Origin: CAYRWM01 sp964428055
Lineage (GTDB): Bacteria > Bacillota > Clostridia > Christensenellales > Christensenellaceae
Direction of reading: 5' to 3'
Assembly (NCBI GenBank): GCA_964428055.1
Contig: CAYRWM010000007.1
Span: 1-62,883 of the forward strand
Length of the DNA: 62,883 nt
Positions 10,299-19,742 of this stretch are shown here, one piece after another; position 1 is the first letter of the stretch, and each line of letters begins with the position of its first letter. The notes below the pieces were generated by a model that was not told where the DNA came from, did not search any database, and saw nothing but the letters and a program-made list of their open reading frames with translations. Position numbers and translations under genes: made by a program.

Positions 10299-13200
10299 TT
10301 AACCCTCGATGTTCTCTTTGTCGGGCTTCTTTGCTCCCCTGCCGCTTATGCAGGTGAACACTACCGCGACTGCTCCGAGGATGACCATCAGCACTGTCCA
10401 CTGGTCGACCAGCTGCATCACGCCTGACAGGTCTTCCGTCAGTATGAATGCTATGACAGCCGCTATCGCTGCGCCGATCGCTATGAACATTCCCGTCAGA
10501 ATCGTTCCTATCGGATTCTTTTCTCTCTGATCCTCAGGCAGATCCTTGTCATCCTTGTTCCTCTTGATGAACGCGCCTATTATAGCTATCACTGCGGATG
10601 CTATAGCCACTATCATCATGATCAGGTTGATGAGCGCCCAGTTAATCATTGGTTCTGCCGGTGCCAGCGGTGCGGGCTCATCAGGTATGATCTCTTCCGG
10701 AGGTGCGAGAGGAGTCTCGGATTCCGGTATCTCTTCGGGCTCCGGTGCGAGAGGAGTCTCAGGCTCCGGTATCTCCTCGGGCTCATCCGCTGCCGGCGTC
10801 ACGTTCCTGCTCGGTGTGGGAGTAGGTGCAGGCGTGGGAGTCGGTGCCGGCGTAGGTTCGGGTTCAGGCTCAGGTGTAGGTTCAGGTGTTACAGGCACAG
10901 CTGTTGCCGTATACGTTGCAGTATATGTTGCATTGCCTGTTACAGTCGTAATGGAAGGAGTCCATCCGGCAAACGCATATGTATACTCTGCCGTAGCTGC
11001 CTTTGTCGGTGTTGCTGCGTCATAACTCGGTGTCGCACCGTAAGCAACATTAGTGTCTGTCTCAAGAACTGTACCGTTGTCATTCACCCATGTTACCGTG
11101 TATGCCCTTACTGTTGATGTATATGATGCGGTATATGTGGCATCCTCTGTCACCTCGACGATCTCGGGGCTCCACTTATCAAACGTATAAGTGTACTGAG
11201 CCGTCGCCGCTTTCGTCGGTGTGGATCCATATGAAGGCATCGTGCCTTCAGCGACATCCGTATCCGTTCTAAGGACCGTGCCGTCATCATCCACCCACGT
11301 TACCGTGTAGGTAACCGGCGCAGGCTCTGTAATCGTCAGCGTGCCGGGTACTTTAGTGATATTATAATTGTTTGTCGCTTTACCCTCTTCACCGATAGCT
11401 ACGTCTGTTATCTCAATCTTGTCTTCGTATACGCCGACTTCAGTCTGCTGTCCGAACAACTCCAGCATTGTTATCGCATCATCGCCCTGAAGTCCATCCA
11501 CCGTGACCTTTTCAGCGATCACTGCGGGATCATCATATGCCGGATCGGCCTCGCCCTGAGGCTCTCCGTTATAGGTGTAGGCCTGATCATTAACTGCTAT
11601 CGTCAGCTGCGCGGGCGTTATCGTCAGACTGCCGTCTGTTACGCTGAACGTTACAGTGAAGTTGTCGTTGGTGTTCTCGAAATAGTCTTCTTCAAGATCC
11701 ATATAAGTTGTGCCGACTACAGTCCTCTCGGCTACTGCTTCACCGATGAACTTAATATCGGAGTTAACGTTATAAAGTTCGCTGTCAGCTGTTGCTGTAT
11801 AACCTTCGACCTTCTGCTCTTCACCGTTGTAAACCTTGTTTTCCTTGTTGCCGGTAATCGTTACCGTCACCTCAAGAGGATTGATTGTCAGCTTGCCGGG
11901 GTTGAGCGTTACCGATTCATAGGAAGCCGTTACATCATCACCGTCTGAATTCACTATAGTATATGTGTCAGCGAAGGAACCGTTTTCATAGGTTGCAGCA
12001 TTCATGCCTTTAGCAGGGGTATAGGTTACTGTCAACACATCACCTGCACAGAGTCCCTCAATAGTGTATTCAGCGTTATCAATCGTTTCTCCTGTACCCG
12101 TAGCACTTGTGAAAGAATAACCGTACTGCGTCTTACCATTGTATGTTGCCTTTGCGTCTTTAATGGTTAGTATCAACTCAGGCTTTGTTACTTCCAAAGT
12201 TCCCAGCTTTTCAGTGATTTTATAGTTATTAGAATTAACATCGCCCCATGTAATCTCATATGTGTTTTCACTGCTTCCGACTTCGGTCTGACTTCCTGTA
12301 GCAGCAACAGTGACCTTGTCTTTATCTGCTTCCACAAGACCCTCAAGGGATGCTTCAGAGTTCGTCAAAGCTTCACCGTCGTAAGGCTTTTCTGCTGATC
12401 CTGTTTTCACCGTGAGTTCCGCAGGCAGAATCTGAAGACGTCCAGGACGGACATACAGGCTCACGCTGTAGTTTTCATCTTCGGGAAGATCCGCCAAAGT
12501 CAGTCCAAGATCGTAATCATAATCTCCGGCATCGCTCTTAGCGATTATATAATAATGCAATCCAACCGCAGATTCATCATATGTAGCTTTAGACTTCACA
12601 ACACCCCAAATATCATCCAGATACTCTTCTGCATAACCTTCATGGCTTATCATCACATAATCTTCAACGTCCTTGTTCGGATTAGTAAAGCCAGTCTTGT
12701 AAGGATTGCCATTATACGCAGCCCCGGTCCAGCGGTCAGGCTCAATACGGATCGCAACGTTTATTTTAGTCACTTCCAGTGTGCCGGCAATGTAATGGAA
12801 AGCATAGTAGCCTTCTGCATGCGTCTTACTCGTCACCGCATTCTTGGGAGTCGCTGTGGCAACACCTGCATTGATTCGACCGTCATTTGTTGAATTATCT
12901 GTATTTGCGTATGCAAACTCAATACTGTTTAGACTCTCGCCCTCGGGCAAGCCTTCCACGGCCACCTGATCCGCTAAAGTCTCGGGCAAAGTCAAGGCAG
13001 TACCGTCATACTGCTTGCTTAAGCTGGTAGCTGTAATCGTCACCTTCTTCTTATAGAAGAGAGTGAATGTCAGTCCGCCCTGTTCAGCAATAGCTTCTGT
13101 TATCTTATAAGAGTCGCCCGCTTCTGTTCCGCTATAGGCAGTTCCCTCAACGGCCTTGTCGAGTACCCAGCCCGTTATGGGCGCACGGGAAAGCGTGTAA

Positions 13201-16200
13201 GTATTGCCGACCTTTAAGGTTTTAGTATCCGCTGTGGCAATAACTGTCCCGTCCAAATCCACATAGTTAACCGTTACATCGACATGCTTATAGCTGGAGT
13301 AGTAGAAATAGAATACGTTCTCATCCTCGTTTGCGGTGAGCACCAAAGTCTTTTCAGCTGCATCGGGGAAGAACTCGACTCCATCAAGTTCAGGGTGATC
13401 TGCGTACAGAGTGGTATAATCAACGGCTGCTGCCATCTCTATAACGGAAGCAGTATCACCGGGAACATTTTCCTCTGTCTTTGAGGTTGCTACTGTGATC
13501 TCGCCGCCCGTATACTCACTCGGATCAAGTATATATTTTACGGTATAACTTGTCGTTTCAGCCTTAGCGCTGTATACGAAAGTGATCACATTTTCACTAT
13601 CATTTCCGCTCAGCGTCAATGTGTCACTGTTTTTATTCGGACGGTAACCCGCTACTGCAATCGCTGTCTCCGTGATTTCCTGACCAACAACAAAGTTCGG
13701 ATTGGTCACTGTCTTGTCCGCCGCCACAGGATTGTCATTTTCATCTACGTAATGCACTACATAGCTGAGCGTCTTTCTTGTCCAGTGTGCATAAACTGTC
13801 GTATTTCCAGTGATCTGCATGTTCCAGTCAAACAAGTCACTTCCAGCAGCAGTAGAATACCAGCCGTCGAAAGTATATCCGTCTTTTTCTGGATTTGTTG
13901 GCTTAGTGGCTTTACTGTACTTTTCAACTGTCTGTCTGCCAGCGAGTTCAGTTTCCGGATCGTCACCGTCAACATATTTGACCGTATAACTGGGTGCATT
14001 CCACTTGGCGTACAGCACTACGTTTGCTGCCGGCATCTTGCTGAACGTGTACTTAGTGGTAAGACCGGAATCTGAATACCAGCCTGCAAACGTATAGTCG
14101 CTGTCTACTCCGCACTGAGCTGCCGTGGGAGTCCATGTATACGGCGCCTTGTTAATGTTGGCATCGAATTTTACACTGCTAATAGTATCAAGCAATGTAC
14201 TTCCATAGTAGTAATCGATCTTGAATGTGTCACGGTCATAATAGAAGGTAGTTGTGTTACCGGAATCAGTCCTCCTTACATATGTATAGCCGTTGATATC
14301 CTTGGGTGACAGGCTTTGTCCAGATGTAAAATTGTATGTCTGGCTGTATGCTTCCGATTTTGTGTAACCGTCATCATCAGCATTCTGAAGCATATAATTT
14401 ACTGTATACGTAACGGTATTCGTCAACCAATAGCCTTGATATGTAATACTGGTTCCACTTGTAGGGAGCATATCTTCTGTAAGAGTTATACGTTTCGTTA
14501 CATATACGGTATCACCGCCAACAGGAGCCCACCCACTGAAATTAACATTATAGGTTCTGCCTCCATTTCTATAAGTACCGTTACCAGCACTCAGCCATAG
14601 AGAGGAGATGTCCTGCCCGAGTTTTGCCTTAAAAGTATATGAGTAATTGTTATTGCCCGTTCTGGATTCTCCGTTCAAAGGAGCAGTAACATCATATGTA
14701 CTAGAGAACCATCCTCCAGTTGAATACGTGCCTGGTCTGAAATGGAAAGTATATTCAACCAGTTTATAATACACGTATAGCACTGAACTGCCGTCTGCTC
14801 TGATCACAACACTGGAAGCCGCATTCTTAACAGTATCCGCCTCCCAGCCTTTGCGTGTGATCACAGGTGCGGAACTCGCCTGAACCGTGTCTCCAACTGT
14901 AGCGGTTCCGCTGGCAGAGTTGTCATATACAAAGGAAGACTCTGTACCGGCATCATTATACTTTTCAAACATGTATACTATCGTATAGTTAACATTCTTG
15001 CCCGTCCACTTTGCGTAAAGCGTTGTGTCTCTTTCGATGGTCACTGTGCTCCCTGCGGCCTGCGACAGATCTTCGTCCAGATACCAGCCTGCAAAATTAT
15101 ATCCATCTTTAGCCGGTATAGTTGTGGTAACCGGCTGCTCCTTGCCGTACGGAACCGTAGCGCCGCCGACATAACTGCCGCCATTGGTCTCATATGTGAG
15201 CTGGAAGTTCTTGCGTGTGTAATAAACATTAAGTTCCTGCTTGGGCTGTCCGTCTATGCCTGATGTTTCAATGGTTGCTCCTTCTGCAAGTTCAAGCACA
15301 GCATAGTCAAAGTCTTTGACCGTCGGAGTAACATAACTGTTAAGTACACCCTGAACATCTTCTACCCTTGAGCCTTCAATCTCGGTATAACCATCACCCT
15401 CCAGATCCTTTAAGAGATATACATAATCATATACCGCAGTATACGGAACGTATTTTATCCTGACTGTGCATTCCTTATTATTGTCAAAATCATCTTTAAC
15501 CACCTCAACTGTGGGTTTCTCCGGATAGTAGATCGGAGCTCCCGGGACCTCGTTGGGATCGGTCTGCGTAGTGGGTGGCGCTGTTATCGTATATGGAAGT
15601 TCATGTTCTTCGGCTTCCATCAATTCAGTATTAAAGACGACCTCTCCGCTGGAGCCTATATAATAGTATTCCGCTGTTATCTTATATACTGTTATTTCGC
15701 GAAATTGAGCTACAGCTGTGAAATTTCCATTAACTACAGTTTCTGCTGTCACTTCTTCACCGGTCTCTTTATTGATCCATTTCTCAAACACCTTGCCGGC
15801 AACAAAGGGATCCTGAGGCATAGTGCCGATCGCTTCACCTGCAGAACGGAAATACTGGGAAAGAGTTTCTTTTACCGTTCCGTCATCGTTCAGTACTACA
15901 AACTTAACGCTGTACTGGTCCGTTAATTTCGCAGTAAGAGTAAGATTGGATGTAACAGATTCACCACCGGTATACTTAGTCTCTCCTTCATACCAGCCTT
16001 CGAAGTCCTTGCCTTCAACAACAGGATCAGCCGGCAACACCAGAGCGTCTCCGGTAAAACATGTATATGAATCATATTCGTCGCTATCGACCATGAACTT
16101 AACAGTAAATACATTCTGTGTATACTCAGCCCAGACATCCATATCCGCTGTGACTTTTACACTGTTGCTGAAGTCTCCTTCGCTGTAGACCCATTTGCCA

Positions 16201-17111
16201 ACATTGCCAGCTTTACTAGGCACTGCCGGAATATCATTCAAACAATAAGAGGTATCCACATCCACTGTTTTTGTTGTGACAACAGTTGTCTTGTCCTCTT
16301 CATAGAAAGTTACCGTATAACTGATCTTTTCATAATACGGTACTATTGTGATATCAGAAGTTGGAACGTAATCTTCGCCAACTTTTACTACAGGATTCGC
16401 AGGAACCCATTCTTCCTGCTGTCCGCCTTGCTGGGAGGTGCCTATTGCCCAGTACGCTTTATAATCTTCACGCGCAATGGGAGCGGGTAACTGACTGCCT
16501 ATAGCTTCACCCTTTATCACTTCGATCGTCTGGGTAACTTCGCTGTCTCTGTTACGAACTGTTACTGTCCAAACTTCAGCATCAGGATCTCCTGCCTTTG
16601 CAGCTTCAACAAGCAACGGGTCCTCATCATCAATTTCCGCTTTCTTTGCATCTTCAATCGATGCAGCCTTCGTTGTTCTCACTGCTTTACCGCCTTCAGG
16701 CAATTCTTTAGCATCAGTCTGAATCGATAAGTCTTTATCAGAACCGGCCTTGTCTTTATCTGCAGCAGGCAGCTCCTCATCAGAACCAGCCTCCCCTCCA
16801 GTCACTACAGACAGATCCTCTTCAGAACCGGATTTGACATCATCTGAAATAACATCAGCATCTGCTTCTTCCGCTTCCTCGAAATCCTCGGTTCCATCGG
16901 CGTTGCGCAAGACCATATCATCTGCATCCGTGACAGCGTCCGGTATCTCTACAACTGCAGAGACCTCAGCAGCTTCATCAAACGCATTTTCAGCAAATGC
17001 CGCACCATACGGAACTACTGTTGCAATCACAAGCAGCATTGAAACCAATATGGCTATAGCCTTGACGTATGCCTTTCTCTTTGATTTTCTAATGGGTTTG
17101 TATTCCTTCAT
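10299..17111 (-). CDS. Giant secreted repeat surface protein (adhesin-like), 2,270 residues
   Basis: Full-length paralogue of the gene downstream. The signal peptide ends VPYGAAFAE near residue 41 and is nearly the same as its neighbour's. An acidic Glu/Asp/Ala/Ser stretch follows to about 165. From about 190 to 1130 come InlB-type beta-grasp repeats (GWY and KW motifs); near 1135-1180 a MucBP-like repeat (VVHYVDENDNPV); then several MBG-like repeats with YNG motifs to about 1950. Two copies of a TYTVTWV(D/N)DxGTVL repeat lead into a proline-rich stalk (TPAPTPTP, then EIPEPETPLAPEPE). Three hydrophobic helices lie in the last 110 residues with a charged linker; no LPXTG. Both genes look more AT-rich than their neighbours. 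Likely mucus or cell adhesion, by analogy only. Confidence 0.88.
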   Translation of the reverse strand: MKEYKPIRKSKRKAYVKAIAILVSMLLVIATVVPYGAAFAENAFDEAAEVSAVVEIPDAVTDADDMVLRNADGTEDFEEAEEADADVISDDVKSGSEEDLSVVTGGEAGSDEELPAADKDKAGSDKDLSIQTDAKELPEGGKAVRTTKAASIEDAKKAEIDDEDPLLVEAAKAGDPDAEVWTVTVRNRDSEVTQTIEVIKGEAIGSQLPAPIAREDYKAYWAIGTSQQGGQQEEWVPANPVVKVGEDYVPTSDITIVPYYEKISYTVTFYEEDKTTVVTTKTVDVDTSYCLNDIPAVPSKAGNVGKWVYSEGDFSNSVKVTADMDVWAEYTQNVFTVKFMVDSDEYDSYTCFTGDALVLPADPVVEGKDFEGWYEGETKYTGGESVTSNLTLTAKLTDQYSVKFVVLNDDGTVKETLSQYFRSAGEAIGTMPQDPFVAGKVFEKWINKETGEEVTAETVVNGNFTAVAQFREITVYKITAEYYYIGSSGEVVFNTELMEAEEHELPYTITAPPTTQTDPNEVPGAPIYYPEKPTVEVVKDDFDNNKECTVRIKYVPYTAVYDYVYLLKDLEGDGYTEIEGSRVEDVQGVLNSYVTPTVKDFDYAVLELAEGATIETSGIDGQPKQELNVYYTRKNFQLTYETNGGSYVGGATVPYGKEQPVTTTIPAKDGYNFAGWYLDEDLSQAAGSTVTIERDTTLYAKWTGKNVNYTIVYMFEKYNDAGTESSFVYDNSASGTATVGDTVQASSAPVITRKGWEADTVKNAASSVVIRADGSSVLYVYYKLVEYTFHFRPGTYSTGGWFSSTYDVTAPLNGESRTGNNNYSYTFKAKLGQDISSLWLSAGNGTYRNGGRTYNVNFSGWAPVGGDTVYVTKRITLTEDMLPTSGTSITYQGYWLTNTVTYTVNYMLQNADDDGYTKSEAYSQTYNFTSGQSLSPKDINGYTYVRRTDSGNTTTFYYDRDTFKIDYYYGSTLLDTISSVKFDANINKAPYTWTPTAAQCGVDSDYTFAGWYSDSGLTTKYTFSKMPAANVVLYAKWNAPSYTVKYVDGDDPETELAGRQTVEKYSKATKPTNPEKDGYTFDGWYSTAAGSDLFDWNMQITGNTTVYAHWTRKTLSYVVHYVDENDNPVAADKTVTNPNFVVGQEITETAIAVAGYRPNKNSDTLTLSGNDSENVITFVYSAKAETTSYTVKYILDPSEYTGGEITVATSKTEENVPGDTASVIEMAAAVDYTTLYADHPELDGVEFFPDAAEKTLVLTANEDENVFYFYYSSYKHVDVTVNYVDLDGTVIATADTKTLKVGNTYTLSRAPITGWVLDKAVEGTAYSGTEAGDSYKITEAIAEQGGLTFTLFYKKKVTITATSLSKQYDGTALTLPETLADQVAVEGLPEGESLNSIEFAYANTDNSTNDGRINAGVATATPKNAVTSKTHAEGYYAFHYIAGTLEVTKINVAIRIEPDRWTGAAYNGNPYKTGFTNPNKDVEDYVMISHEGYAEEYLDDIWGVVKSKATYDESAVGLHYYIIAKSDAGDYDYDLGLTLADLPEDENYSVSLYVRPGRLQILPAELTVKTGSAEKPYDGEALTNSEASLEGLVEADKDKVTVAATGSQTEVGSSENTYEITWGDVNSNNYKITEKLGTLEVTKPELILTIKDAKATYNGKTQYGYSFTSATGTGETIDNAEYTIEGLCAGDVLTVTYTPAKGMNAATYENGSFADTYTIVNSDGDDVTASYESVTLNPGKLTINPLEVTVTITGNKENKVYNGEEQKVEGYTATADSELYNVNSDIKFIGEAVAERTVVGTTYMDLEEDYFENTNDNFTVTFSVTDGSLTITPAQLTIAVNDQAYTYNGEPQGEADPAYDDPAVIAEKVTVDGLQGDDAITMLELFGQQTEVGVYEDKIEITDVAIGEEGKATNNYNITKVPGTLTITEPAPVTYTVTWVDDDGTVLRTDTDVAEGTMPSYGSTPTKAATAQYTYTFDKWSPEIVEVTEDATYTASYTSTVRAYTVTWVNDNGTVLETDTNVAYGATPSYDAATPTKAATAEYTYAFAGWTPSITTVTGNATYTATYTATAVPVTPEPTPEPEPEPTPAPTPTPAPTPTPSRNVTPAADEPEEIPEPETPLAPEPEEIPESETPLAPPEEIIPDEPAPLAPAEPMINWALINLIMMIVAIASAVIAIIGAFIKRNKDDKDLPEDQREKNPIGTILTGMFIAIGAAIAAVIAFILTEDLSGVMQLVDQWTVLMVILGAVAVVFTCISGRGAKKPDKENIEG

Positions 17112-17150
17112 GGTAATGCTCTCCCTCCAAAGTATTTCCTTCTATAAAAA

Positions 17151-17314
17151 AGTCTAAAACTCTTGATGTTATAATCATACCACATATTTGTCATAAAATG
17201 CGTCACAAAAAGCGTATTTTATGCGTTTTTTTGCTGATAATTCACAAAAAAAGTGAAAATCTCCTATAAAATTGTTAAGTTATATTATATTTTAACATAC
17301 CTTATTATATATAA
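17151..17314 (-). promoter_or_regulatory. Upstream control region of the second surface-protein gene
   Basis: Same blocks as at 10064-10231: distal box TTATATATAATAAGGTA (17298-17314, 17 of 17 identical), GTGAC-9-ATGAC (from 17206 downward), TATAAC (about 17168-17173) and TTTAGACT (about 17151-17158). ATGACA to TATAAC is 15 bases. GGAGGGAG precedes the ATG. The rest of the 456-base gap between genes holds only the two hairpins listed separately. Confidence 0.55.
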
Positions 17315-17423
17315 GGCTCTTTACGGCTCTTTTGGAGGACCCCTTCTGCAAACCGTTTTAATAAGCCGAAACAGGTCTTTTGAGGTGTCATCAGGGGTAT
17401 AGATCGCGCTTGAAAACAGCAGA

Positions 17424-17463
17424 AAACAGGGTGTACTACTAGGCATAGTACACCCTGTTTTTT
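17424..17463. terminator. Long perfect hairpin with T tract
   Basis: A 15-base-pair perfect stem (arms 17424-17438 and 17446-17460) with a seven-base loop, followed by TTT on the plus strand; T-rich on the minus side too. No plus-strand gene precedes it. It may be a second, back-up terminator for the minus-strand glycogen operon or the end of an unseen transcript. Confidence 0.6.
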
Positions 17464-17503
17464 AAAGAAAAACCGTGTCCTGTACGTGACAGAACACGGT
17501 TTT
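17464..17503 (-). terminator. Terminator of the glycogen operon
   Basis: On the minus strand AAAACCGTGT pairs with ACACGGTTTT across an inner stem (CTGT/ACAG), followed by TTTTTCTTT. It lies about 65 bases past the last gene of the operon, just before the other hairpin. Confidence 0.75.
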
Positions 17504-17567
17504 GTACGCCTTGGATCCACTTAAGCTGTCAGTCAGTTTCCCTGACACTCACACCACATAAAACCGC

Positions 17568-18416
17568 TTACGCGTTCCAGAGCTTTGTGATGTAATCTGC
17601 GCTGGCTCTCAGCAGTTCGGGTGTGCCCGCGACCTCAAGAGTAGAGTATCTGATCTCTTCCCTGTCCTTCAGGACCTCTATGACACCCGCTATGTCTATG
17701 CAGCCGGTACCGACTTCGATCGTAGAGAATCCGCAGCCGAATACCTTGCCTCTCTTCTCAAGCCACTCGGGACCCAGATCCTTCCAGTGGATATGATATA
17801 TCTTGTCGTGATACTTCTTGGCAAGATCCACCGGGTCGCTGCCGCCTAGCCATGAGTTTCCTGTATCGAGATTGACGCCCAGAGCTTTCGGGTTGTCCAG
17901 AGCCTCCATGACGTCGCCGATTCCCTCAACGGTATCCGTCAGAGGTCCGTGCGGCTCGAATATGATATGTACGCCGTAGTCTTCAGCCATGCGGCAGGGC
18001 ATGTACAGTTTCTCGGCGGCAACGAAAACCTTCTGCTCGTATGTCAGTTTTTTGGCCCATTCGCTCTTGGCGAACGTCTCTGTCGTAACAACGTCCCTGA
18101 TACCGATCGCAGCCGCGAACTTTATGGCCTTCATTATCTCGGCCGTTCCGTAGTTAGCGGGACTGGAGGGCTCCAGCAGCGTCGCGTGAGCGGACAGAGT
18201 CATTATCTCGAGTCCGTACTTGTCGAACGTCCTCTTTATGTCGAAGGGATTATCGTCCAGACTGACCGACATGGACAGACCGGCAGACGCGAACATGCTG
18301 CCGCCCGAATGCGTATCGGTTATGTCAGCGCATTCGAATCCCGCTTCCTTTGCGAGCCTTAAGTTGTTCTCAAGACTAGTATAGGGCTCCATAGCAAGAA
18401 ATACTCCAACTTTCAT
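17568..18416 (-). CDS. Sugar phosphate isomerase/epimerase (TIM barrel, AP-endonuclease-2 fold)
   Basis: A 282-residue member of the xylose-isomerase-like/IolE family of metal-dependent TIM barrels. Candidate metal ligands are Glu154 (IFEPHG), Asp184 (NLDTGN), His208 or His210 (HIHWKD) and Glu261 (LEVAG), the normal order for the family. Full length. It lies 36 bases after pgi, last in the glycogen operon and followed by the terminator hairpins. The substrate cannot be told from sequence; it may act on a sugar or sugar acid unrelated to glycogen. A second, divergent member of the family lies at 38931. Confidence 0.8.
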   Translation of the reverse strand: MKVGVFLAMEPYTSLENNLRLAKEAGFECADITDTHSGGSMFASAGLSMSVSLDDNPFDIKRTFDKYGLEIMTLSAHATLLEPSSPANYGTAEIMKAIKFAAAIGIRDVVTTETFAKSEWAKKLTYEQKVFVAAEKLYMPCRMAEDYGVHIIFEPHGPLTDTVEGIGDVMEALDNPKALGVNLDTGNSWLGGSDPVDLAKKYHDKIYHIHWKDLGPEWLEKRGKVFGCGFSTIEVGTGCIDIAGVIEVLKDREEIRYSTLEVAGTPELLRASADYITKLWNA

Positions 18417-18452
18417 TTTGTCATCTCCTTATGTGTTAGTTATATATAAAGA

Positions 18453-19733
18453 TTATTTGTCTCTTCCGAGTATGGCGAACATGTTCTTTTTGTATTCCTC
18501 AACTCCGGGCTGATCGAAGGGGTTGCATCCCTGCATATACCCTGAGATACCGCAGGCTGTTTCAAAGAACACCACCAGTTCGCCGAGAACGGTTTCATCT
18601 ATCTTATCAGTCGTGATCGTGATAACGGGAACGCCGCCTGATATATGGGCCTGTTTCGTCCCCTCGAAAGCGCCTTTAAGTATGTCGCTGTAGGTGAATT
18701 TCTCAGTGTACGCCAGACCGTCGTCGTTGCTGTCAAGATGCGGGAGCTTTATCGTCTTTGAGCAGCAGTCAAAAACGAGCATGGTCTCCTGCAGTATCCG
18801 GAGGCCCTGCTGTATGTACTGCCCCAGGGAATGGAGATCCGCTGTTATCTGGCATGAAGTGGGATATATCCCTTTTCCGCCCTTGCCTTCGGACTCGCCG
18901 TAGAGCTGCTTCCACCATTCGGCAAAAAAGTGCGCCCTCTCGCCAGGGTACGACAGTATCTCGACCGTCTTGCCCGCGTCGTACAGTACGCGCCTCGCGG
19001 CGGCGTATGTTACGGCCTTATTGTCCAAATCTTCCTTGAGCATCTCGTCCATGGCGGCCTTTGATGACTTCATAACCTCATCTATGTCTATGCCCGATAC
19101 CGCGAGCGGAAGGAGTCCCACGGGTGTGAACACGCTGTATCTGCCGCCAACATCGTCCGGTATCACAAACGTCCTGTAGCCTTCGGCGTCGGCTATGCCC
19201 TTAAGGACGCCCCTCGCCTTGTCGGTGGTGCAGATTATGCGCTTTTTCGCTTCCTCGGCGCTGTAGTGACGGTTTATATAGTCCCTGAATATACGGAACG
19301 CGAGAGCCGGCTCGAGCGTTGTGCCTGATTTTGAAATAACGTTCACGTAAACGCTCTTTCCTTCTATGAGCTCCAGGAGTTCCGCCGTGGCGTCGCCCGA
19401 GATTCCGTTGCCCGCAAAGTAGATGAGCGGCTTTTTCGTTTCGTTGAACCTGATGGACCTTATAAGCTCTATCGCCATCCTACTGCCGAGGTACGATCCG
19501 CCTATGCCGATTATTATAAAGACATCGGCGTTTTCGCGTATCTCCGCGGCCGTTTCCTTTACCCTTGCGTATTCTTCATTGTCATAGCTGTACGGAAGAT
19601 CCAGCCAGCCCGTGAAGTCCGAGCCTTCGCCTGTCCTGTTCTTAAGCGTCTGAAGGGCTTTTATAGCGCCTTCTCTGTCGATCTTGGACGGATCGACCAC
19701 GTTGGATATGCCGCTGATATCAATGTTTAACAT
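18453..19733 (-). CDS. pgi: Glucose-6-phosphate isomerase
   Basis: A 426-residue enzyme interconverting glucose 6-phosphate and fructose 6-phosphate. Sugar-phosphate binding motifs are visible: IGGSYLGSR at about 77-85 and ISKSGTTLEPA at about 132-142, with GGRYSVFTPVG further on. Slightly shorter than the common 450-residue bacterial form, but complete at both ends. It begins nine bases after the GH13-GH77 fusion gene. In this setting it connects glucose phosphate released from glycogen, via phosphoglucomutase encoded elsewhere, to glycolysis, or draws fructose 6-phosphate toward glycogen. Confidence 0.95.
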   Translation of the reverse strand: MLNIDISGISNVVDPSKIDREGAIKALQTLKNRTGEGSDFTGWLDLPYSYDNEEYARVKETAAEIRENADVFIIIGIGGSYLGSRMAIELIRSIRFNETKKPLIYFAGNGISGDATAELLELIEGKSVYVNVISKSGTTLEPALAFRIFRDYINRHYSAEEAKKRIICTTDKARGVLKGIADAEGYRTFVIPDDVGGRYSVFTPVGLLPLAVSGIDIDEVMKSSKAAMDEMLKEDLDNKAVTYAAARRVLYDAGKTVEILSYPGERAHFFAEWWKQLYGESEGKGGKGIYPTSCQITADLHSLGQYIQQGLRILQETMLVFDCCSKTIKLPHLDSNDDGLAYTEKFTYSDILKGAFEGTKQAHISGGVPVITITTDKIDETVLGELVVFFETACGISGYMQGCNPFDQPGVEEYKKNMFAILGRDK

Positions 19734-19742
19734 TATCCACTC

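Noticed and set aside
17305..17520. A 71-codon minus-strand open frame after the glycogen operon
   Set aside because: It runs across both terminator hairpins, has no ribosome binding site and no recognisable domain.
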